A stretch of 64,000 nucleotides of DNA. It comes from Sphaerolaimus hirsutus (taxonomy: Eukaryota; Nematoda; Chromadorea; Monhysterida; Sphaerolaimidae). The stretch spans positions 29,080,794-29,144,793 of the forward strand of contig OZ038450.1 of assembly GCA_964036195.1 (NCBI GenBank), given 5' to 3'. Both the position numbers and the translations under genes were made by a program. The notes below the pieces were generated by a model. That model saw only the letters and a program-made list of their open reading frames with translations. It made no database searches and had not been told where the DNA came from. Below are positions 54,606-64,000 of this stretch, in pieces. Position 1 is the stretch's first letter, and each line of letters starts with the position of its first letter.

Positions 54606-57600
54606 CCAGCGCAGAATCAACAGAGAAAAGCCACAGTGAATTGTGTCAATGTGGAAGAAGCTGGACCAAAAATGGTGGAGACAGAAACCATATCCAGCAC
54701 AGTGGTTACAGAACCAAATGCAAAGCAACAGAATACGTCAGTGAACCTGTCAGTAAACAGGAACATGTCAATGTTGATGACAGCCAGAACAGTGATTGAG
54801 GCTTTGGAAATGGATACAGAGATGGAGCCTGAACAGCCACCACTACAAATTCAAGCATTCCTGGACACAGGGTCCCAGGGAACATACATGTCAGAAAAAG
54901 TGGCCAAGAAACTCAATTTGAAGAGTACAGGTGAACACCACATCCAGGTGTACACATTCGGAAATGAAAAGCCGCACTATAAAGTGGTACAGCAAGTGGA
55001 ATTCAGAATGCAGCTCAGAAATGGCCAGAAAATTGATATGGTGGCTGATGTGGTCCCAACGTTGACCACAGAACAAGTCAAAGTGCCTGTGTCAGAGCAG
55101 GACGAAAAGTATCTGCAAAAGTATATCCCAGATGAAAGTTACTTTGCAGACAGAATTCCCAAGGAAAAGGGAACAGAGTGTACGTTCAAGCCAGATATTA
55201 TAGTGGGCTTGAATTATTTCTGGGACTTGATGTCCAGAAACACCAGCACCACCAAACTCCCGTCAGGATTGTATGTAATTCCATCAGAATTGGGATTATT
55301 GATGGGAGGTGGGCAGCTGACAAGCAACAGAAATCAATGGACAACGGATGGCGCATATCCAGTGGTGGTCAATACAATTGTGCATCAAATTCAGAGAGAA
55401 ACGCGGTACAAGGAAGCACCGTTGTCAATTGCTCCTGTACCAAATGTCAAGGACATGGACAGACTGGATACCATTGGCATAATGGATCAGCCAGACCTCG
55501 TTGAGGATGATGAGGCCATTGAGCAATTCAATGAAAGTGTACAGAGAAACCCAGATGGACGGTACTCTGTCAAGTTCATGTACAAGCCGAATTTGCATGA
55601 ACTCCCAGACAACAAAGCGATGGCATTCAAGAGGTTCAGATACCTCACCAACAGGCTCAAGAGAGACCCAGAATTACTGGAGAAAATTCAGGCGATCATG
55701 AAAGCACAAGAGGAGCAAGGAGTGATTAAGAAAGTCCAAGAGGATATTATGGATGGTAGAAAGTTCCATATTCTGCCCCATCAACCAGTGATAACGCCAG
55801 AGAAAACTACTACAAAGGTCAGAGAGGTATATGATGCCTCAGCAAAACCGCCAGGCATGCCGAGCTTGAATGAGTGCATGTACCGCGGTCCAGTGATACT
55901 ACCACAGCTGGTAGGGATGCTGATGCAATTCCGATTGTATGGAATTGCACTGGTCGCAGACATAAAGAAAGCGTTTCTGCAGATCAGCCTGCAGGACAGT
56001 GACAGAGATGTGACAAGATTTCTGTGGTACAAGGATCCCACAAAACCATCCATGGAGGACAATATTCAGATCTACAGATTTGCCAGAGTGCCATTTGGCA
56101 TAATCTGCAGCCCAGCACTACTGGCGTTGACTGTCAGATACCACCTGAATCAAACTGGCACAGAGAATGCAAAGTTGATCAATGAAAATCTGTATGTGGA
56201 TAATTTGATCCTCAGTGTGGAGACAGAGCAGAAAGCAATCGAATTGTACCAGGAATCCAAAGTGCTGTTCACAGAGGCACAGATGAATCTGAGAGAGTGG
56301 AACAGCAACAACAAGAGTTTTACTTGGCAATTGGCAGAATCAGATGTGGCCAAGGAAATTGTCACAACAGTCCTAGGAATGAAATGGGATACAGAGAGCG
56401 ACCAGATGTGGCTGAAAACACCAAAGACAGTTCAGCAATCACAATTATCAGAAACTGACCAGAAAATCAAACTTCCCACGAAACGGACAGTTGCAAAGGT
56501 GACTGCGGGATGTTTTGATTCAATGGGACTCATTGGTCCCGTCCTACTGCCAGCAAAAAATTTTTTGCAGACGTTATGGCATTCAGGACCAAGTGCCAAA
56601 GAATGGGACACTCCCCTGTCTGAGGAACAGACAGCAATTTGGCAGCAATTAGAGACAGAATTGCTCAAAGTTGGACAGATCAAGTTCAACAGAAATTTGA
56701 ATTATCAGAGTGGTGCAGATGCACAACTGCATATTTTTGTTGATGCCTCAGCAATGGCATACAGCGCAGCGGCATACCTATGCCAGAAAACAGAGAATGA
56801 CAGCGGCACATCAAGCCTGCTGTACTCAAGATTGAGACTTGCTCCAAAGAAACCAGAAGTGACAATTCCATGGCTGGAATTGTTGGCAATGCTGATCGGC
56901 AGCAGAATGTCAAAGTGTATTCACAAGAGCTCAAGGACGTCAAATTCAGTCAAACTGACATATGGTCAGATTCAACCTGTTGTCTGAAGTGGCTGACAAC
57001 CGCAAAGCCACTAGCATGTTTTGTTAAGAACAGATTGGATGAAATCAATCAGATTCAGAGTGAGACAGAGAACATGCACATCAGACACATCGCAGGACTG
57101 GAGAACCCAGCTGACATGGCCTCAAGAGGCATGAGCATGTCAGAGTTGGAAGGCAGTAACCTGTGGTGGAAGGGGCCAGAGTGGCTAATGACTGGAGAGT
57201 GGCCAGAGCCAAAAGTGGAGCCATTCACGCCAGAAGTGATGGCAGAAATAAAGAAAGAAGAGCTCAAGTTCCCAAAAGCCAGTCCAATTTACCTGGGTGC
57301 CATGCAGCAAGTGATCAGTGACCCAGATGCCAGCAATGAACAAGCTGATGAGAGCAAACAAAGCAACCCGTTGGGAATTGAGATTCGGAGATTCTCATCA
57401 CTGACAAAATTACTGAATGCAACAGTATATGTGATGAGATTTGTGTGGCAGATGCACACAAAGCGCAGCAAAGATGACAGTCAGAATGGACTGTCAGAAA
57501 TCATGGAAAGTATCTGTGGTACAATGAAACCACAGGGAATTATCAGTATTGAAGAGAGAGAGATTGCATTGAAATATTGGATCAAAGTGACACAACAGAA

Positions 57601-59160
57601 TCATTACAAAGGAGTGGCAGAGATTCTGGCAACAGGCCATAGCAAAGGCAGCCAGAATGGCAAGAAAGCAACTGCAGACCAGCAATTGATCAAATGGCTC
57701 AATGTGCAAATGCATCAGGATGGAATCCTGAAGTGCCACGGCAGAATGGAACATACGGACCCACAAGAGGTCACAGTGCCACTCATACTGTTGCCAGCAA
57801 TGGCTACAGTGACTCAGCTGATCGTCAGGGACGAGCACAAGAAGTTGATGCACGCAGGAGTGCAACACACGTTGGCAGCAATCAGACAAAAGTACTGGAT
57901 TACACAGGGCAGACAGGTGATCTATAATGTGACAAGAACCTGCCCGACCTGTCAGAAATTGGGAGCAAAGCCGTACCAGCTTCCACCAATGCCAGATTTA
58001 CCAGAAACCAGAGTTCCGAGGGCCAGACCATTCCAGTACACGGGTTTGGATTATCTGGGACCAGTTTCGTACAAAGTGGACAAAGATCACAGGAAAATGT
58101 GGATCTGTTTGTTCACATGTATGGTGACACGCACAGTTCACCTGGAAAGTGTGCTGGACATGACAGCACAGGAATTCCTGAACGCAGTCAGGAGATTCAT
58201 CGCCAGGCGTGGAAAGCCTTAGGCAGTAATTTCAGACAATGCAACGCAATTCAAGTTGACAGAGAAAGTGCTCAGCAAAAGCACTGACAGGACCATTAAT
58301 ACTGGGAAAGAATGGTCAGAAATGGTCAAAAATGGAGCAGTGCGAACATACTGTTCACAGCAACGAATCCAGTGGAACATGACGACTCCTATAGCACCAT
58401 GGCAAGGAGGAGTCTATGAGAGAATGGTGGGCATCACCAAGAAACATTTCAAGGCAGCTGTGGGGCACAGAATGTTAACCCTGCAAGAATTGTTGATGCT
58501 TCTGCCAGAAGTTGAAGCAGTGATCAACAGCAGGCCAATCTCTTACATATATGGTGATGTGAAGAGTCTCAGAGTGCTGACACCAAAGGGCTTCCTGACA
58601 GGGGAAGGTCAGATTGGAGCACCACAGTTTGATACAGACACAGATGGAGAATTTGTGCCCAGAGTGGATAATGCAGCGAAACTACAGAAATATTGGGAGA
58701 CAACCCAGCAAACTTTAGATAAGTTCTGGGACTTGTGGCATCAAGAGTATATCCCAAGCTTGAGAGAAAGGACTCAGGTGACACACAAACATGGCAGATT
58801 GACAGCGACTCAAGAACCCAAAGTGAATGAAGTTGTGCTAATTTACAAAGAGAACATGCCCAGAGGTGCATGGAAAATGGGTCACATCAAGCAGTTAGAA
58901 CCCAGCAAAGATGGAAAGATTCGCTCAGCAAAAGTCAGAACTGCCAACAGAAATGTGGTCAGCAGACCACTCAATCAATTGTATCCGCTGGAAATCAATT
59001 CAAAGACAATGGATATCCCAGAGACAGCAGTAACAGTCAAAGTGGATCTACTGGACCCGGCAATTGTCCAGAAACATATCACAAATCAGAACTCAAATAG
59101 AGACCCTATACCAGACCCTGCTCAGAGGAACTCAGCTTCAGAGAGAGTCCTGAGAAGTGC
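54606..59160 (+). pseudogene. BEL/Pao pol: protease, RT, RNase H, integrase
   Basis: In frame with gag across TGA 54603. The protease DTGS is near 54864. RT has VADIKKAFLQI (about 55953), RVPFGI (about 56086) and YVDNLIL (about 56192), where Asn replaces the second Asp, as in many BEL/Pao enzymes. RNase H starts IFVDASA (about 56734). A one-base shift lies near 56925. The zinc-binding H-H-C-C has DEHKKLMHAG and CPTCQK (57830-57960). The catalytic residues are in GLDYLGP (58045), ISDNATQF (58230) and GVYERMVG (58410). TAG 58220 interrupts just before the second Asp. The frame then runs into env without a stop. Confidence 0.93.
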
Positions 59161-61775
59161 AACAGGGAAAGTCACAACAACCACCAGCAGTCTGGTGATT
59201 GGAATGCTGTGCATGGTGTTGATGCTGACAGGCATGTCAGAGTCAGCAATGCTGAGTGAGGCCGGCAAGGCTTACAGCAAAGTATTTTCCAGAACATATG
59301 TTCTAGAAACCTCGACAGTAAGGCCACCATCATTGGCAGCGCATCATGGATTGCCGCCTTTGCCGTCAGAATGGCCACCAAAGTCTGTCAGAGAAATGCA
59401 AACTTATGAGAGATTCAAGGATGCAATCAAGGATCATCCTGTGGAGCAGGTGATCAACTCACAGAGCCAAAAGTATCAGATTTGCACCAGTGGAAGACAT
59501 GGACATGCACTTACCGTCCCTGAAGAAGTGCAGTGCCATATCCCACCAAGGAATTTTGTCAAGGCAATGAAAGTTACACTTTATGCACAGAGACAGATTC
59601 CACAGAAAGAGAAAGCATACAGATGCTACATCAGAATCAAAGAAATAATCACACACACCAGTTTCTGGGGAGCAAAAGGCATTACAGGCAATTTTGAGAA
59701 ATACCAGCAAGTTGGTGTGGTAGCCTGCAACTATGCAAGAATCCACAAGATGTTCAGAGGAACACCATTGGTGGAAATGGAGCCCAGGGTGTGGACAACT
59801 AATAAAACCTTGAATGTGGAATATTCATGGTGTTGTCATGACAAGGAAAATGTTGTCAGCAATTTCTACATGGAAGAGGGAACCGTGGCTTCACTTGATG
59901 GAAAGACTGTAATCAGCGACTTGCAAGATTTCAGCCAGTGCAGAGCCATGATGGGACATTGTAGAGACCACAATTATGGAATTACAGTGTGGGATATGGA
60001 GAATTTCAAGCATCAATGTGCATATGAAAGAATTGGCAGATTCAAATCAGAGATATCTGGCCAAACAATTATTGTGTCAGAGTTACAAGCAGCATACTCC
60101 CACAGCAACAAGACAAAAAGGCCGGCAGGCTCAGAATGTGTTCCAAGAGACACATATTACACCGATCAAGGAGGTGTATTCATCCAGTTTGACAGAAGAG
60201 AAAATGTACCTGTGGAATGGGCAATGCCAGGAAAAATAGTGGAGGCAAAAGAGTCGACAATCAGTGGAACATTGTATGCCAGATTGGACGACAGCAACTC
60301 CAATTTTCAATTCCTGCAACATGTAGTCAGAGAAATGACTCAAGCGCAATTTGCAATTGTATGGCATCAGTTATGTCAACTTCGCAAGAACCAGCTGGAC
60401 ATGTTGACTCAGCTTTTCCGCATCAATCCAACATTGGGGATTCGAGCCATGTTGGGAAGGCACGAAGTTTCTCTCAGAATGGGCTGGAGAAGCAATCATG
60501 TTTTGGGAATGCAAGGAAGTGCAGCCATACATAATTTATCAGACAGGGAAAGTGGGAGAAGCGTGTTACAAGTACACACCAATGAGACTGGACAAAGACG
60601 GGCCCTTGTGGTTCAAGAGCCCAGGCAGCAGAGACTTGGTGGAGAAATCACCAGAAGAGGACTGCAGCCACACCACACCGCACCTGTACAGAGATGAACA
60701 GGGACAATGGAAATCCGCACATGGAATGGTGCACGTCTCAGAGACGCCAATCAAAATGACATGGAAAGGACAGTGGCAGGCCTTCACGTTTGATACGCCT
60801 CACTTGTTCACCAATATTGTCAACAGAGCGACCAATTTTATGGATGTAAGAGGCCGGATTCAGAGACTACAGAGTCTAGAGCATGTGCAGAACCAGTTGA
60901 TCGATTACACAGCAGACATGTCATTGGATCCCAGAGTGATCAGAAATTCAATAGAAGGCATTGGAGCTGGAATTGGACAGACAGCAGCAGGAATCGGCAA
61001 GGCATATGGTCACTACATATCTGGAGTGTCAAAAGGATACACCAACTTTCTGGGAGGAATGCTCAAAGGACCCTTCCAAGTGATCATCAACACAATTGCC
61101 ATGTTGCTTGGAATCACAATCCTGGTAGCTGGAATCATAGCTGCAGGATACCTGTGGTACAATTGGAGAATTGCCACAGGAAAGCCAGTGATTCCATGTG
61201 TATACACATGCATATGGAAATGCATAGTGTGTCCATTCAAGTGCATATGGCTATGCTTTAGAGCCATCAAATACACTGCCAAGAAATCAACCCAGAAAGA
61301 GACCAATTATCCACAGAGGAAAGTATGCAAAACAGAGTTGAGACCAGCAATCAAGAGGAGAGCCAGATCCAACTCAACACAGTCCGTCAGATTTGCCAGG
61401 AGAGCAGAAACAGAGGACAGAATGGCAAAGTCACTATCAGCATATGTTCAACCAGATGAAAGTTCAGCTGATGAGGGACAAGTCAGAGCCAGGAACAGAG
61501 ACAGTGTTCACATGCCTGATATCCGCAAATTCACCACACGCGAACGCGCAGGAAGCAACACGGGCAACTACCTGCTTCATCATCAGGCTAGGTCGGCGTT
61601 TGCATCACCAGCAACAGGGCTCATGACTTCACGCACGCCCACGACTTCGCGTACGACCATGTTCACCACCGAGGCGACTGGAGACGCCACTCATCACGTC
61701 GGCGCCCATCACCACCAACATGTGACGTTGCTGCAACAACGGGGTGCAGCAACTCTTCCGCCCGGAGTGTGTTGA
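59161..61775 (+). pseudogene. BEL/Pao env-like glycoprotein region, frameshifted
   Basis: Follows integrase in the same frame. A hydrophobic segment SSLVIGMLCMVLMLTGMSES (59183-59246) would be the internal signal peptide, then a Cys-containing ectodomain of about 600 residues. A Gly-rich amphipathic stretch lies near 60955-61060, a membrane helix (IAMLLGITILVAGIIAAGYL) near 61097-61160, a Cys-rich juxtamembrane segment and a long basic tail. A one-base shift near 60485 splits the ectodomain. Some BEL/Pao elements carry envelopes captured from other viruses; I cannot tell which family this one comes from. An RNA splice would probably be needed to express it. Confidence 0.75.
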
Positions 61776-63082
61776 CCGTGGCAGGATGGATGGATAAAGA
61801 AATACAGAGAATTGATAATTAGGCTCATTTTATTCAATATTTATGTTCACGCACTTTATCTATTTCATGCACTATATTAATTTACCATGCAAATATCTTT
61901 CCTGCATTATATTATTTATCCATGGAGAATATTTGATTAAGAAAGTATTTTATAAGTTATTGATATGTTTATGTGGAATATTTAGGTTAAAACGTCAAAT
62001 AAGTTAGTATTAGGTTTATGAACATGAAATTAGGCTTATTCAACTCGCCATAATTTTCTGATTATTATTATATATACATTTACATGGTTTGCTTGCAATT
62101 TAGGAAACTCAAATCTTGTAAATATTTACATTCAGCGTAACAATTTAGGCCAGCGTCCTAATAGTGAAATGGTGCCCTGTGTGTGTGACTAGCATTTACG
62201 GTACGTATTTACCAAGCCCTTTGCATAGGCATAATTATTATAGCTTTGCAATGCTTTATATTTATATTATTTTGACATTTATGATAAATACCCTGCTCAA
62301 ATTATACCAAATATATGATATTAATCCTGCTCAATTAATATACCCATTTACCTCAAATAAGTCCCAATTTACCAGTTATTAAATATACGTATCCAGGAAG
62401 TGATTATTATTAGATTGGATATACTCTGCTCTACTTACGTCATTAGGAACATTTGCATCACTATCTTCAATTTCCAAACACTATTATATTAGTTTCCAAT
62501 GTGCGTCAATGTTTTCTGACAAATTGAAACAGATTAGTAAATCAGCCAAGTTTGCCGACTTCGCGCCTCACAAGATTAATAGTTTTCTATTAGCCCAATT
62601 GGTACCTGGTATTTCTTTACCATAATTGTTTGAATGTTTGCACGCGCAGTATAAGCCAACTGTTTTGGCTAAATGTGCCTTATTATTGTATTTATGTCTT
62701 ATTTGTGCATTTGTTTTGAGGAAATTATTGTAGCCATGTTTTTATACACAATTTCTGTGTCTCGGCTACTTTGGAAGTTTTTACTTCAGTCTTATGACCC
62801 CAGTCCCAACCCAGAAAATAAGCTAGCGATAGAAACTTCGACTAGGAAGCTCGCTAGGCTTTGAGCTTTTGTATTTAGCTGCATCTGATCAAATAAAGTA
62901 CCTGAAACAATCTCAAAAACCCCTTTCAACACGCAACCACGAAATAAACTCAACTTGGCTGTCGACAAGTGGACGTTTGGCTACAACGGGAAATCAAACC
63001 ACTCTAAAGGCCGTTTCTCACTACGGTCTTGGAGTTGCCGGATTCGGTGGTAGAAGACGCTGACTTTGGTGGCTTCATCACA
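61768..63082 (+). repeat. BEL/Pao 3' LTR
   Basis: 1,315 bp, nearly identical to the 5' LTR, with AATAAA at 62892. The env-like frame ends with a TGA (61773-61775) inside its first bases. No strong polypurine tract is visible just before it (CGCCCGGAG). Confidence 0.96.
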
Positions 63083-63905
63083 AATGATTTTGTTTTATTT
63101 AAATTTGAATTCACTGTGTGCTCAAAAATTCGAAAAGTCCAAAAAAAATTGAAAACATTTTCAAATTTTCGAATCTTTTTTTGCCATCGTTAGTGTAGGG
63201 CCAATAAATCATAAACTTTTGCAGCGCACGCGTTACTGTAGACAAAGTGAAACGTTGTGTATGCGGCCCAGTAACTTTTCCAGTGGAGGGAATCACAGGT
63301 TTTTAAATGTTGCATTTTCTCTAAAGACTTGTATTGAATGGAACAATGGTTTTCTAGCCATAGTTGCGCATAGGGTTTGAAAAACATTTTTATAGAAAAT
63401 CGAAAGGTAAAAAATTGAAACAGCCGGAAAACAGATAATTGAAAAGTAAAAAAATTCTTCACTGATAGAAAACAGAAAATGGAGGGTAATTTTTTCAACT
63501 GCCGGAAAACGGTAAATTGTGCAGGAAAAACGACTGTCAGCTGTCAGGAAATCAGCTGTCAAGGGCAAAAATCATGAATAGGGATGGTTTTATAAAAATT
63601 ATTTGTATACAAATTGTATAAAAATGTATTTTATATTATTATTGTTTTGTTTTATTTTATTTTATCCCTACAAATTGTTTATAAAATAAAATGACACCAT
63701 TTTACAAAAATTGTACAAAATTTTCACAAAAATCCAGAATCTGGCATGCACGGTCAGAAAATTGTTATCAATAGACCTAAACATGAAAAACAGGTGAAGT
63801 GATAAACTTTTCCATTACTTAAAAAGTTGCATGCAGGGGGTATTGTTAGCTAGTTGCAAGTGTGAAGTTACAATTATTGATAACTATAATTTGCATTTTT
63901 GGTAG
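63083..63905. other. Intron interior: CCGGAAAAC block and AATAAAAT repeat
   Basis: 63360-63540 is the inverse of the TTTCCGTTTTCCGG block at 44340. 63580-63830 (TTTTATTTTATTTTATCCC and CATGAAAAACAGG) is an inverted copy of the arms flanking the great palindrome at 24728-25130. No gene seen. Confidence 0.6.
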
Positions 63906-63927
63906 AAGGACTACTGGAGTGTGCTGG
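63906..63927 (+). CDS. Possible 22-bp exon of the ionotropic receptor-like gene
   Basis: TTTGGTAG|AAG..CTGG|GTGCAT would encode KDYWSVL in phase 0, which fits the phase after 49803. It is followed at once by a family A-like element, as for the other receptor exons. Too short to be sure. Confidence 0.2.
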
Positions 63928-64000
63928 GTGCATTCGCAAAGTGTTATGTCAATTGTCATGCAAAATGTCAAGTGTAATGTCAAATGTAAAGTCAAGTGTC
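63928..64000. repeat. Foldback family A, left part, truncated by window end
   Basis: GTGCATTCGCAAAGTGTTATG then GTCAATTGTCATGCAAAATG and GTCAAATGTAAAGTCAAGTG match the left half of 49179-49762. Confidence 0.65.

Larger units (their letters stand above)
50463..63082 (+). mobile_element. BEL/Pao LTR retroelement with env-like gene
   Basis: A 12.6-kb element with LTRs of about 1.31 kb (TGTGTTGACC ... CATCACA) and a perfect 5-bp duplication AATGA (50458-50462, 63083-63087). It encodes gag with CCHC fingers, DTG protease, RT with YVDN, RNase H, integrase with HHCC and D-D-E, and a C-terminal membrane glycoprotein-like region. This fits env-bearing BEL/Pao elements. The LTRs differ at only about 20-25 positions by eye, so insertion is recent. 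Stops at 53597, 54603 and 58220 and frameshifts near 53768, 56925 and 60485 mean this copy is not fully intact. Confidence 0.96.

Overview
This is eukaryotic nuclear DNA, almost certainly from an invertebrate animal and most likely an arthropod. Host genes are cut into short GC-rich exons of about 20-250 bp with GT-AG introns. The introns are AT-rich and packed with DNA-transposon debris. There are no bacterial-style operons. The conserved families seen (a Wnt ligand, an insect-type aldo-keto reductase, an ionotropic-receptor-like channel) and the two LTR retroelements (Ty3/gypsy and BEL/Pao) all fit an arthropod. I cannot name the species from sequence alone. Exon chains were built by hand from reading frames, splice dinucleotides and phase continuity, so individual boundaries are predictions.

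Layout: (1) 456-6971, plus strand, a nine-exon aldo-keto reductase of the L-galactose-dehydrogenase-like group with a low-complexity N-terminal extension. (2) 6972-10561, a repeat-rich intergenic stretch. (3) 10562-20300, plus strand, a complete ten-exon Wnt gene (about 506 codons) with the acylated-serine motif and the cysteine-rich tail; it looks nearest to the Wnt9/Drosophila Wnt4 group. (4) 20301-27529, repeats only, including a large nested palindrome at 24443-26395. (5) 27530 to at least 49803 and probably beyond the window, plus strand, exons of an ionotropic glutamate receptor-like gene. Its first intron contains a decayed gypsy element (28147-36162), and a later intron contains a young BEL/Pao element with an env-like gene (50463-63082). 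(6) 63083-64000, repeats and a possible further exon.

Mobile DNA is layered. The gypsy element (156-bp LTRs, 4-bp duplication GTCC) sits inside a foldback element bounded by TTAA. The BEL/Pao element has 1.3-kb LTRs that differ at only about 20 positions and a perfect 5-bp duplication AATGA. Its coding region is nearly intact but carries about three in-frame stops and three frameshifts. Five elements have perfect 8-bp target duplications typical of hAT transposons. More than ten others share a CCGTAT... terminus and a TA duplication although their interiors are unrelated.

The observation I rate highest is that one family of small foldback elements (inner arms rich in TGTCAAATG / CATTTGACA, ends like CTGGGGGCAGTCCCAGACCCTG) coincides almost exactly with whole introns in two host genes: 11553-11751 in the Wnt gene, and 39342-39530 and 49179-49762 in the receptor gene. 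A second foldback family supplies the donor site of Wnt intron 1. This is the pattern expected of introners, transposons that create introns on insertion.
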